The position numbers and the translations under genes were made by a program. The notes below the pieces were generated by a model. That model saw only the letters and a list, made by a program, of their open reading frames with translations, did not search any database and was not told where the DNA came from. This document shows, piece after piece, positions 1-7,642 of a DNA stretch of 18,084 nucleotides (position 1 is the first letter of the stretch; each line of letters begins with the position of its first letter). Origin of the DNA: Dechloromonas sp. UBA6271 (GTDB lineage Bacteria; Pseudomonadota; Gammaproteobacteria; Burkholderiales; Rhodocyclaceae); contig DJUX01000062.1 of the NCBI GenBank assembly GCA_002440665.1, positions 1-18,084 of the forward strand, in the 5' to 3' direction.

Positions 1-655
1 AAGGTGTCAGCAAAGAGATCATCGCATCCGAGACCGCCTGCGCCGTCTTGAACGGTACATGGGCAATCAGCGCGTAGCGGGATTGGCATTCGTTGAGCGT
101 GACCAGTGCTTGCTGTTGGCCAGCGCCAATGACCAGGTCGGCCTCCCAGTCACCGAAGCGCTCGCGGGTATCGACAATCGCTGGGCGCTGATCAATCGAC
201 ACCTGGTTGGGGATGGTGCCGCGTCGCTCGCGGCTGCCGTAGCGTTTTCTTCGTGCTTTCTGACAGCGAAGGGCGCGGTGGAGCGTGCCGCCCTTGCGCT
301 TGTCAGAGTAGATGCGGCTGTAGATGCTCTCGTGGCTGACCGAGGGCAGGCCGCGCTCTTCAAGTCGGCCGCTGATCTGTTCAGGGCTCCACAGCTCACC
401 GAGTTGCTCATCGACAAACACCCAGGTTTCATCCGCAATTCGAGGGCCGTTCTCACAGGCCCGCATGCGGGCCTGTGAGAACTCATGCGCTTGTTTCGGC
501 CGATAGCCGCGCTGACCACGATTGCGGCGAAGCTCACGGCTGATCGTGGATCGATGCCGTTTCATCAACTCGGCGATCTCGCTTTGGTCATGTCCGGCTT
601 TCACAAGGATGGCAATCTGATACCGTTCGTCTCGCGTCAGATGTGTGTAGGTCAT
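1..655 (-). CDS. IS30-family transposase (partial, C-terminus beyond window)
   Basis: Translating leftward from ATG at 655 gives 218 residues without a stop, beginning MTYTHLTRDERYQIAIL. The first 45 residues form the helix-turn-helix typical of IS30 transposases (GHDQSEIAELMKRHRSTISREL), followed by the conserved RGYRPKQAH and the WSPEQISGRL segment. The block GDWEADLVIG near residue 180 carries the first Asp of the DDE catalytic triad; the second Asp and the Glu would lie beyond the window edge. The protein binds the element ends and catalyses cut-and-paste or copy-out transposition. It reads as intact so far, with no frameshift, so the copy may be active. A perfect 34-bp palindrome lies in frame between the HTH part and the WSPEQ segment. 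Confidence 0.93.
   Translation of the reverse strand, partial: MTYTHLTRDERYQIAILVKAGHDQSEIAELMKRHRSTISRELRRNRGQRGYRPKQAHEFSQARMRACENGPRIADETWVFVDEQLGELWSPEQISGRLEERGLPSVSHESIYSRIYSDKRKGGTLHRALRCQKARRKRYGSRERRGTIPNQVSIDQRPAIVDTRERFGDWEADLVIGAGQQQALVTLNECQSRYALIAHVPFKTAQAVSDAMISLLTP
449..482. repeat. Perfect 34-bp palindrome inside transposase gene
   Basis: Bases 449-465 (GTTCTCACAGGCCCGCA) are the exact reverse complement of 466-482, with no spacer. The site is in frame and encodes SQARMRACEN of the transposase. As RNA it would fold into a very stable hairpin about 170 bases into the coding region. No T tract follows, so it is not an ordinary intrinsic terminator. Confidence 0.95.
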
Positions 656-722
656 TCTAGGCAACTTTGACTTGGCGGTCGAGAGGCTCGGATGCTCGCA
701 CATCTTGCCCATCCAACCCGTT

Positions 723-750
723 ATTCAAAGTTGCATTTCGAATTTGAACT
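723..750. repeat. Candidate IS30 terminal inverted repeat (right end)
   Basis: Read from the outside inward on the minus strand, the site is AGTTCAAATTCGAAATGCAA followed by CTTTGAAT. It has the general look of IS30 tips: a TTCAA-type start and a GCAAC block about 20 bases in. It lies 68 bases upstream of the transposase start. The partner end is not in the window, so the exact limits are inferred. Confidence 0.5.
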
Positions 751-761
751 CGCGCAGCATT

Positions 762-784
762 ACCGGCCACAGCCGGTTTTTTTA
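762..784 (+). terminator. Intrinsic terminator left without its gene
   Basis: ACCGGC (762-767), loop CACA, GCCGGT (772-777), then an unbroken run of T to 783. This is a classical Rho-independent terminator on the plus strand. No plus-strand gene precedes it in the window, because the IS30 element lies directly to its left. It probably terminated the gene now displaced or cut off by the IS, and it also insulates mltD from transcription coming out of the element. Confidence 0.8.
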
Positions 785-825
785 TTTTCCCTGTGCCAAA
801 CAGGGGTATCCCGAACGACGGGGGT

Positions 826-865
826 TATAATCCCTCTTTTCGACCACCCCGTTCCGAGGCAGGAG
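826..865 (+). promoter_or_regulatory. mltD promoter -10 and ribosome binding site
   Basis: TATAAT at 826-831 matches the sigma-70 -10 consensus exactly. The region 17-18 bases upstream has no good -35 (GGGGTA), so activation or a weak promoter is possible. AGGAG at 861-865 is a good Shine-Dalgarno sequence 9 bases before the ATG at 875, and it decides that start over the in-frame ATG at 692. Confidence 0.6.
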
Positions 866-874
866 TTTTTCGCC

Positions 875-2377
875 ATGCACGATCGCAACGCACTGTCGCT
901 GGTCAAAAGGTTAGCCGGTTTTGCCCTGGTTTCCCTGGCCTCATTGGCCACCGCACCGGCCCACGCCGACGGCCACATGCAACCCCCGATACTGCTCTCA
1001 CTGCTGACGCCGCCGGCGCGCAGTGAAGACACTCTGGCTGTCCTCGAAGTCCGGACGGCACCGGCTGTAGCGAACGCGGTCGACCTGACCGCCCAGCACG
1101 ACGATCTGTGGATTCGCCTGCGCAACGGCTTCGCGATGACCAACCTGAACGACGATCTGACCCTGCATTACCAGCAGTGGTACCAAAACCGCCCCGATGC
1201 CCTGCGCCGCATGGTCGAACGCAGCCGCCCCTACCTGCACCACATCGTCGAGGAACTGGAAGCGCGCGGCATGCCGACCGAGCTTGCGCTGCTGCCGATG
1301 GTCGAAAGCTCGTTCAACCCGATGGCCTACTCGCGCTCGCACGCCTCCGGCCTCTGGCAGTTCATTCCGGCGACCGGCAAGCGTTTTAATCTCGAGCAAA
1401 ACTGGTGGCAGGATCAGCGCCGCGACATCGTCGCTTCCACCGGTGCCGCGCTTGAATACCTGCAAACCATCTACGACATGCACGGCGACTGGCACCTGGC
1501 GCTGGCCTCCTACAACTGGGGCGAAGGCGCGGTCAAGCGGGCGATCGAGAAGAACCAGGCGAAGGGCCTGCCGACCGATTACGCCAGCCTGACGATGCCT
1601 AACGAAACCCGGCATTACGTACCGAAGCTGCAGGCGCTCAAGAACATCTTCAGCAACGCGACGCTGATGAGCCAGCTGGGCCTGCCGGAAATCATCAATC
1701 GCCCCTACTTCGCGACCGTCGGAACGCCGCGGCCGATGGACGTCAAGACTGCGGCCCGCCTTGCCAACATGCCGGTCGACGAATTCATGGCGTTGAATCC
1801 CTCGCATAACCGCCCGGTCATGAAAGCTGATACCCCGGTCGTCCTGCCCGCCGACAAGCTTGCCACCTTCCAGAACAACCTGGAGAACCACGACGCACCA
1901 CTGACCGAATGGCAGGCCTACACGCTAAAATCCGGGGAGAAGCTGGACCAGGTGGCGCCGCGCTTTGGCATCGCCCTCCCCGACCTGCTGCGCGCCAACG
2001 GTCTGAACGGCAAGATTAAACTGGCAGTCGGCTCCACCGTGCTGGTACCGGCCGGCAAGGGGGCCGACAATCTGGAAAGCATGGGCGCCGAACCCCGTCT
2101 GCCGCAGATCGTCGAGCCGGAACCAAAGGCACAGGTCACAGGAACCCAGTCAGTGCGCTCGGGCAAGGCCGACAAACTGACCAAGGGCAAAGCAGCCGAC
2201 AACAAGCTCGCTGCCAAGGATACAAAGAAAAGCAGCGTCAAGCTGGCCGCTGCCGATACCTCAAAGGCTCCGAACAAGGTCACGAAGACAACTAGCGGCA
2301 AGAATACCAAGGTCGCTGCAGCTAAACCTGCCGCTCCGACCAAGGTCGCCAAATCGGGCAACGGACGGCGTAGTTAA
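875..2377 (+). CDS. mltD: Membrane-bound lytic murein transglycosylase D
   Basis: This 500-residue protein cleaves the MurNAc-GlcNAc bond of peptidoglycan to leave 1,6-anhydro-muropeptides, acting in the periplasm. Residues 1-32 form a signal peptide (KRLAGFALVSLASLATAPAHA); no lipobox Cys is visible, unlike E. coli MltD. The SLT domain spans about 115-270, with catalytic Glu144 in the MVESSFNP motif, then ASGLWQFIPATGKRF and ALASYNWGEGAV. A degenerate LysM-like stretch (about 288-328) and one clear LysM (about 345-393, ending VGSTVLVPAG) should bind glycan. The last 100 residues are a Lys/Ala/Thr-rich low-complexity tail. The start at 875 is chosen for its AGGAG and for the signal peptide. 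It stands as a single gene with its own promoter and no close downstream partner. Confidence 0.93.
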   Translation: MHDRNALSLVKRLAGFALVSLASLATAPAHADGHMQPPILLSLLTPPARSEDTLAVLEVRTAPAVANAVDLTAQHDDLWIRLRNGFAMTNLNDDLTLHYQQWYQNRPDALRRMVERSRPYLHHIVEELEARGMPTELALLPMVESSFNPMAYSRSHASGLWQFIPATGKRFNLEQNWWQDQRRDIVASTGAALEYLQTIYDMHGDWHLALASYNWGEGAVKRAIEKNQAKGLPTDYASLTMPNETRHYVPKLQALKNIFSNATLMSQLGLPEIINRPYFATVGTPRPMDVKTAARLANMPVDEFMALNPSHNRPVMKADTPVVLPADKLATFQNNLENHDAPLTEWQAYTLKSGEKLDQVAPRFGIALPDLLRANGLNGKIKLAVGSTVLVPAGKGADNLESMGAEPRLPQIVEPEPKAQVTGTQSVRSGKADKLTKGKAADNKLAAKDTKKSSVKLAAADTSKAPNKVTKTTSGKNTKVAAAKPAAPTKVAKSGNGRRS

Positions 2378-2653
2378 TCTGCCATCCGGTGGACTTGAAC
2401 CGGGGTTTCGGACTCAAACCGATTCCCCTCCTTGGCCTGTTGCGGTCAACCGGCAAAAACGGGCAAAAATCAGAATCTCCCCGATTTAATTCGAGCTTGG
2501 CCCGTTTGCTCACTAACAGTTCCTCGCGCTGCGGCCCGTCAAAACATCCGACAATCACGGATGGCTTAAGGTACTGCCATGATGGCCTCTTTGATTGAAC
2601 CTTCCCCCTTTTAATCGCAATGCCGGAACATCAGCGTCCTATGCCAACAAGGC
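2378..2653. other. Non-coding region between mltD and the PEP box, with hairpins
   Basis: No credible gene is seen here. Three small inverted repeats occur: CCGGT 2386-2390 with ACCGG 2399-2403, just after the mltD stop; AAACGGGC 2457-2464 with GCCCGTTT 2500-2507, enclosing AAATC/GATTT; and CATCCG 2545-2550 with CGGATG 2558-2563. None is followed by a convincing T tract, so a terminator for mltD is possible but unproven. Confidence 0.5.
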
Positions 2654-2670
2654 TGTCGGATTTCTTTACA
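2654..2670. promoter_or_regulatory. PEP-box-like regulatory site
   Basis: The minus strand reads TGTAAAGAAATCCGACA. From memory this resembles the conserved box found upstream of many PEP-CTERM genes in EPS-producing proteobacteria, which are controlled by the PrsK/PrsR two-component system with sigma-54. It lies 170 bases upstream of a PEP-CTERM gene. Downstream, TTGCA at 2719-2723 could be a sigma-54 -12 element, but the matching -24 GG is missing at the correct distance, so the promoter itself is not settled. The 100-base leader that follows contains a weak CGAG/CTCG stem followed by seven Ts. Confidence 0.55.
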
Positions 2671-2840
2671 GTGGCGCTGGTTCAAACAAGCAATAAAAGC
2701 TGAAACGCTGAGGGATAGTTGCACCGCATAAAATGGAGTGATTTATGCTTATGCGAACGCAGGGAGCACATCGACTGCGAGATCGGCTTCCAACTCGATT
2801 TTTTTCCTCCGAAACGTCAATTCATCCAGGAGCAAAAGAC

Positions 2841-4160
2841 ATGAACATGTTCTCATTGCCTCAAAGAATTGCCACAGTCGCCTTGGCTCTTGCCACTTGC
2901 GCTGCTACAGCCGTGCCAACCACGACGGACACGTTTGCAATCCGCCAACAGAACAGTGCCAACTCGAACAACTATGCGACGGGCGACATTTTGATATGGG
3001 GATCAAACTCAGTAAATCCCGCGTCTACAAGCTATGGCTTTACACGCCAATGCCCGACAGGAAGCTCCTGCACCACCCCCAATGACCCAGACTGGGTCAA
3101 ACAAGCGCTTTTCTACCGTCCATATACTGTACACCCGGATCAGTTTTTCGCCAGTCGCCCCTATGACGCCAATCGGACCAATTCATGGGATCTCGTCCTT
3201 TCGTCAACCCCGAATTACGCGCAGGGAACTACCAACGTTTACTCGACCCAAGCGGTCGGTAGCGTCGGCTCAATGCCGTTTGTCCAATCGATGAGCGTTT
3301 CGGGGGCGGGCCTGACGCCGACCATCAGTTGGCAACTGCCAACGGTCCTCAATAATGTCGCAATTGACGAAGTCAGGGTGCGCGTTTTTGACATTGGGAG
3401 CCCGGTGACGACAACGAACCGCAACGGCTCGAGTACCCAGTCGTTCCAGCAAGCAGACTTCATCTACGAAAGTAATCCGATTAGTACAGGGAACAGTTTC
3501 CAGTTGCCATCGTCGCTAAACCTTCAGTATGGGCATCAATACTCTATTGCAATCGCCCTGACGGACACGCGCGCTGACGGTTCGCCACAATCGCGTTCGC
3601 AATCGTATTTCGACTTTACTCCGCTCAACACAGGCAACATCAACGTCTTCCTTCCCACCTTCCAGCCGATACCGACTACGAGCGGCATGACTGCCGGACC
3701 GCTTTATGGCTTTAACATTTCAGGGGTATCGAGCAACACAGTGACCTATATCGACCCGCTGGTGGCAACGGGCTTCACGTTCGAGAAGGGTGCGAACGAT
3801 CCGAATTTCTGGAAGGTGGAGATAGTCAGTCAGATTGGCGATGGCTTATACGATGTTTATATTTGGAACGGTTCGGGCTGGACCTTGGCCATGACCGGAC
3901 TTGCCGTGAATACTTTTTTTGACTTTGGACAAGCGGGCGTTTCCAAATTCCAGATCAGAGGAATCGAAACCTCGGCGGAATTAAATCCCTTTGACATCAC
4001 TGCTTTCGTGACAGGATTGATGTTCGTAGGGAATGGTGACTTCACCGGAACCATGCAGGCGATAATCGCCGATACAAGCGTACCGGAACCAGGCACATTT
4101 TTGATGTTGGGCGTGGGTCTGTTTGGCATCAGAATTTTTCGGCGAAAACGCATCGTTTGA
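2841..4160 (+). CDS. PEP-CTERM domain protein
   Basis: A 439-residue exported protein. Residues 1-26 form a signal peptide (PQRIATVALALATCAATAV). The C-terminus has the full PEP-CTERM sorting signal: VPEP at 414-417, a hydrophobic segment, then the basic tail RRKRIV. In this family the tail is recognised by an exosortase (EpsH/XrtA), which cleaves it and places the protein in the cell surface/EPS matrix. The body is rich in Asn, Ser, Thr and Gly with beta-type periodicity and has no enzyme motif that I recognise. ATG 2841 is chosen for AGGAG at 2828-2832 and for the signal peptide; the longer upstream frame has neither. Its base composition is more AT-rich than the flanking genes. No exosortase gene is in the window. 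It converges with the ABC operon across 93 bases lacking an obvious terminator. Confidence 0.9.
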   Translation: MNMFSLPQRIATVALALATCAATAVPTTTDTFAIRQQNSANSNNYATGDILIWGSNSVNPASTSYGFTRQCPTGSSCTTPNDPDWVKQALFYRPYTVHPDQFFASRPYDANRTNSWDLVLSSTPNYAQGTTNVYSTQAVGSVGSMPFVQSMSVSGAGLTPTISWQLPTVLNNVAIDEVRVRVFDIGSPVTTTNRNGSSTQSFQQADFIYESNPISTGNSFQLPSSLNLQYGHQYSIAIALTDTRADGSPQSRSQSYFDFTPLNTGNINVFLPTFQPIPTTSGMTAGPLYGFNISGVSSNTVTYIDPLVATGFTFEKGANDPNFWKVEIVSQIGDGLYDVYIWNGSGWTLAMTGLAVNTFFDFGQAGVSKFQIRGIETSAELNPFDITAFVTGLMFVGNGDFTGTMQAIIADTSVPEPGTFLMLGVGLFGIRIFRRKRIV

Positions 4161-4253
4161 ATTGGTTCGCTCACCTCTGGCGCACAAAAATATATAGTAA
4201 TGTCATATTCGCGGCTGGCTTCAATTCGCCCAGACCATAGACACCACGCTAAT

Positions 4254-6233
4254 TCAGCCGACCAGGTAACAGTTGACAGTGTGCGTCGCTGAGACCCCGG
4301 TACTTTCCGGATAGCGCTGCCGGCAGACATCCATGGCCTGCGGGCAGCGTGGGTGGAAATGGCAGCCGGCCGGCGGATTGGCCGGCGACGGCGTTTCACC
4401 GGGCAGGCGGATCGCCGCCGAAGGCGCATCCAGCCGCGGCACCGGCACCGCCGACAGCAGCGCCTGCGTATAGGGATGCTTCGGTGAACGCAGCACCTCC
4501 TGCGCACTGCCCCGCTCGACGATGCGCCCGAGGTACATCACCGCGACATCGTTGGCCAGATACTCGACCACCGCGAAATTGTGGGTAATGAACAGGTAGG
4601 CGACGCCGAGTTCTTCCTGCAGTTTCTTGAGCAGGTTGAGAATCTGCGCCTGCACTGATACGTCGAGCGCCGATGTTGGTTCGTCGCAGATCAGCAGTTC
4701 CGGCTGCACGGCCAGGGCGCGGGCTATGGCGATGCGCTGGCGCTGGCCGCCGGAAAATTCGTGCGGGTAACGGCCGGCGGCTTCGTCAGGCAGGCCGACC
4801 TGTTTCAGCAATGCCGCCACTGCCCTGCCCCGGGTCGCGCCATCGCTTTCCAGCCCGAGCGCCGACATGCCTTCGGCGATGATTTCGCCGACCCGCAGGC
4901 GCGGGTTGAGTGAGGCGAACGGGTCCTGGAAAACCATCTGCATGTGGCGCCGCGCCGCCCGCAGGCGTTTGCCCTGCATGCCGACCAGTTCGCTGCCGCC
5001 GAGGCGGACGCTGCCAGACGTTGTGTTGACCAGTTGCAGCAGCGCCTTGCCGACCGTCGTCTTGCCGCAACCGGATTCGCCGACCAGCGCCAACGTGCGC
5101 CCGGCGGAAATGGCCAGTGAAACGCCGTCGACCGCAAGCACCTGGCCGACTGTCCGTTGCAGGATGCCACGGCGGATCGGGAAATGGACTTTCAGGTCGA
5201 CGACGTCGAGGAACGGTGCCATCTCGGGGATAAGATGGCCCAAGCCAATACGCGGGGTGTTGTCGGCAGTGGCGGTTGCGCCGCCCGACCAGTAGCAACG
5301 CAAGGCATGGCTGGCGGCGACGCTGCGCCAGTCCGGCGCGCTTTCCCGGCAAACCGGCATCACGTGCGCGCAGCGGTCGGCAAAGCGGCATCCGGCCGGC
5401 ATCGCGGCCAGCGACGGCACCTGGCCGGGAATCGTCGTCAGCGCCATGCCGCGTCGCGAGACTTCCGGCAGGGCCGCGAAAAGCGCCTGCGTGTAGGGAT
5501 GTTGCGGGCGGGTGAAGAATTCCTCGCGGTCGGCGACCTCGACCAGTTCGCCGGCGTACATGACGCCGATGCGGTGCGCCATTTTGGCGACGACGCCAAG
5601 ATCGTGGGTGATCAGCAGCATGCCCATGCCGCGCTCGCGCTGGAGTTGCGCCAGCAAGTCGAGAATCTGCGCCTGGACTGTGACGTCGAGCGCGGTGGTC
5701 GGCTCGTCGGCGATCAGCAGGTCGGGCTCGCCGGCCAGTGCAATGGCGATCATCACGCGCTGCTTCATGCCGCCGGAGAACTGGAAGGGGTATTCGTCGA
5801 GCCGTCGCTCGGGGTCGGCGATGCCGACCTGGCGCAGCAGTTCCAGCATGCGCTGGCGGGCCGGTTCACCGCGCAGGTCGCAATGGCGGTCGAGCACTTC
5901 GCCGATCTGGACGCCGACGGTGAGCACCGGGTTGAGGCTGGTCGCCGGCTCCTGGAAGATCATCGCGATGCGGGCGCCGCGCACCTGGCGCATGTCAGCT
6001 TCGGCCAGGGTCAGCAGTTCCCCGCCTTCCAGCTTGATGCTGCCGCCAGTGATGCGCCCGGCGGCCGGCAGCAGGCGCATGATGCCCTGCGCCGTTGCCG
6101 ATTTGCCGCAACCGGATTCGCCAAGCAGCGCGAAGGTTTCGCCTTTGGAAATGGCAAAGGAAATGCCGTCGACCGCAACCAGCATCTTTTTGCCGGCGGC
6201 GAAACCGAGGCGCAGCTTGGTGACTTCGAGCAT
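4254..6233 (-). CDS. yejF: Oligopeptide ABC transporter, fused double ATPase (YejF-like)
   Basis: This 659-residue protein joins two ABC ATPases and powers peptide import through the two permeases encoded just upstream. Domain 1 has Walker A GESGCGKS (38-45), signature FSGGMKQR (152-159), Walker B LLIADEP (172-178) and switch His210. Domain 2 has Walker A near 385-392, signature FSGGQRQR (493-500), Walker B LLICDEP (513-519) and His551. Each half ends with the Opp/Dpp C-terminal motif containing four cysteines (282, 288, 295, 313 and 624, 630, 637, 655). Such cysteines hold an iron-sulfur cluster in some DppD/DppF structures. Its ATG shares one base with the preceding stop (TGATG), implying translational coupling. 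E. coli YejF is about 530 residues, so this one is long. The symbol is by analogy. Confidence 0.9.
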   Translation of the reverse strand: MLEVTKLRLGFAAGKKMLVAVDGISFAISKGETFALLGESGCGKSATAQGIMRLLPAAGRITGGSIKLEGGELLTLAEADMRQVRGARIAMIFQEPATSLNPVLTVGVQIGEVLDRHCDLRGEPARQRMLELLRQVGIADPERRLDEYPFQFSGGMKQRVMIAIALAGEPDLLIADEPTTALDVTVQAQILDLLAQLQRERGMGMLLITHDLGVVAKMAHRIGVMYAGELVEVADREEFFTRPQHPYTQALFAALPEVSRRGMALTTIPGQVPSLAAMPAGCRFADRCAHVMPVCRESAPDWRSVAASHALRCYWSGGATATADNTPRIGLGHLIPEMAPFLDVVDLKVHFPIRRGILQRTVGQVLAVDGVSLAISAGRTLALVGESGCGKTTVGKALLQLVNTTSGSVRLGGSELVGMQGKRLRAARRHMQMVFQDPFASLNPRLRVGEIIAEGMSALGLESDGATRGRAVAALLKQVGLPDEAAGRYPHEFSGGQRQRIAIARALAVQPELLICDEPTSALDVSVQAQILNLLKKLQEELGVAYLFITHNFAVVEYLANDVAVMYLGRIVERGSAQEVLRSPKHPYTQALLSAVPVPRLDAPSAAIRLPGETPSPANPPAGCHFHPRCPQAMDVCRQRYPESTGVSATHTVNCYLVG

Positions 6234-7642
6234 CAGGCGGCCCTCGGGTCGAATGCGTCGCGCACCGCGTCGGCGAACAGGTTGGCGGCCAGCACGAGGA
6301 TGAACATGGTGGTGAAGGCCGCCGCCAGCGACCACCAGACGACCGGCTCACGGCCCAGTTCCATGCGCGCGCTATTGATCATGGTGCCGAAGCTGATCAT
6401 GGTCGGATCGACGCCGATGCCGACGTAGGAGAGCACCGCCTCGGCCAGCACCAGCCCGGAGAAATCCATGACCAGCGCGATGATGACGATGTGCATCAGG
6501 TTGGGCAGGATGTGGCGGACGACGATGCGCCAGCTCGATACGCCGAAGGCCTGCGCCGCCTGGATGTATTCGAGTTCGCGCAGCTTGAGCGTCTCGCCGC
6601 GCAGCAGCCGGCAGAGGCCCGTCCAGCTCGTGATGCCGAGGATGAAGCACAACGCCAGCAGGCGCAGGTCGGCGCGTTCGGCGGCGGTCGAGAACCATTG
6701 CGGATGGGTGTCGATGACCACCTGCATCATCAGCACGGCGGCGGCGATGAGCAGCACGCCGGGGATTGAGTTGAGAACGGTGTAGATGTACTGGATCATG
6801 TCATCGATCCAGCCCCGGAAATAGCCGGCGACGATGCCGAGCAGCACCGCCATCGGCAGCATGACCAGCGTCGTCACTAGGCCGATGATGAGCCCGGTAC
6901 GCACGCTTTTCAGCACCTGGTAGAGCACGTCCTGCCCGACCTTGTCGGTGCCGAAGACGTGGTATTGACCTGCGAGCCAGAACAGCGGCACGACGATCAG
7001 CAGCATGAGGCCGAGCGTCAGCAGGACGGCATTCCAGGCGAAGGCGTTTTCGCCGCGCCAGATTTTCTGCCATCCCGAGGCGTCGACCGCAACCGTATCG
7101 CCGCGCCCGACCAGCGCCGACACAGCAGTCGCCAGCGCCAGCCAGCCGAGCAAGGCCAGCACGCCGACGCGGAATGCCGTCATCCCGGCATCGGCCGCCA
7201 CCTCGCCCTCGCGCTCGCCGAGATGGCGGCCGCCGTGTTTCAGGCGCGGGTAGTCGCGCAGCGTCTCGCCGCCCGGCAAGTCGATCGTTTCCTTGGCGTA
7301 GAGGCGCGTCGCGAAGGGTTCCGAATAGGTTTTCTCGTTGCGCAGGCGCAGCGGCGCCGCCAACACGTCGAGCACCGACAGCACCTCGATGGCATAGCTG
7401 GCCTTCTGCCCCGGCTTGCCGTCGAGTTGCAGGCGGAAATGCAGAGAATCGAGCAGGCCGATGGCGATGAAGGCGAGCAGCACGGTCGCCGATGCCATGC
7501 CGACCCGGTTGGCGCCGACCCGCCGCCAGGCCGCGAGCAGCGGCGGCGTCTTCGCCACCAGCACGCCGACGCCGATGCCAGCCGCCACCAGCAGCCAGAT
7601 CAGCATGTCCGACCAGAGGACGACGACCTGGAAGCCCATCAT
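6233..7642 (-). CDS. yejE: Peptide ABC transporter permease, enlarged YejE-like
   Basis: 469 residues from ATG 7642, which overlaps the preceding stop as ATGA; ATG 7639 would give one residue less. The C-terminal half is a standard BPD_transp_1 permease. It starts after FGTDKVGQDVLYQVLKSVRTG (230-250) and holds the EAA loop EYIQAAQAFGVSSWRIVVRHILPN (358-381), which contacts the ATPase. It ends DAVRDAFDPRA, a typical end for DppC/YejE. The N-terminal 230 residues are unusual: a first membrane segment near 12-30, a second near 48-64, a hydrophilic region of about 90 residues (70-155), then two further membrane segments (about 158-176 and 203-225). E. coli YejE, at about 340 residues, lacks most of this. 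The protein forms the membrane pore with the YejB-like partner. Confidence 0.88.
   Translation of the reverse strand: MMGFQVVVLWSDMLIWLLVAAGIGVGVLVAKTPPLLAAWRRVGANRVGMASATVLLAFIAIGLLDSLHFRLQLDGKPGQKASYAIEVLSVLDVLAAPLRLRNEKTYSEPFATRLYAKETIDLPGGETLRDYPRLKHGGRHLGEREGEVAADAGMTAFRVGVLALLGWLALATAVSALVGRGDTVAVDASGWQKIWRGENAFAWNAVLLTLGLMLLIVVPLFWLAGQYHVFGTDKVGQDVLYQVLKSVRTGLIIGLVTTLVMLPMAVLLGIVAGYFRGWIDDMIQYIYTVLNSIPGVLLIAAAVLMMQVVIDTHPQWFSTAAERADLRLLALCFILGITSWTGLCRLLRGETLKLRELEYIQAAQAFGVSSWRIVVRHILPNLMHIVIIALVMDFSGLVLAEAVLSYVGIGVDPTMISFGTMINSARMELGREPVVWWSLAAAFTTMFILVLAANLFADAVRDAFDPRAA

Larger units (their letters stand above)
1..750 (-). mobile_element. IS30-family insertion sequence, 5' portion
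   Basis: The segment holds the 5' two thirds of an IS30-type transposase gene read leftward, cut by the window start. To its right comes a candidate terminal inverted repeat (about 723-750) and then unrelated host sequence with a terminator and the mltD promoter. The outer boundary is placed by resemblance to the layout of IS30 ends (a TTCAA-type tip followed by a GCAAC block), not by comparison with the other end, which is outside the window. No target duplication can be checked. The insertion sits immediately upstream of mltD and probably separates an unseen upstream gene from its terminator. Confidence 0.8.

Noticed and set aside
692..874. Upstream extension of mltD to ATG 692
   Set aside because: It would cover the IS end, a terminator and the -10 element. 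ATG 875 has the Shine-Dalgarno and the signal peptide.
2391..2425. tRNA-like T-arm (GGTTCAAGTCC on the minus strand)
   Set aside because: No matching T stem, anticodon arm or acceptor stem could be formed around it.
4161..4253. Terminator between the PEP-CTERM gene and the ABC operon
   Set aside because: Only a 4-bp CTGG/CCAG pairing was seen and there is no T tract.
5157..6428. Long plus-strand frame of 423 codons opposite the fused ATPase
   Set aside because: It is antisense to a gene with complete ABC motifs. The product is low-complexity His/Gln/Ala-rich, as expected from the complementary strand of a high-GC gene.
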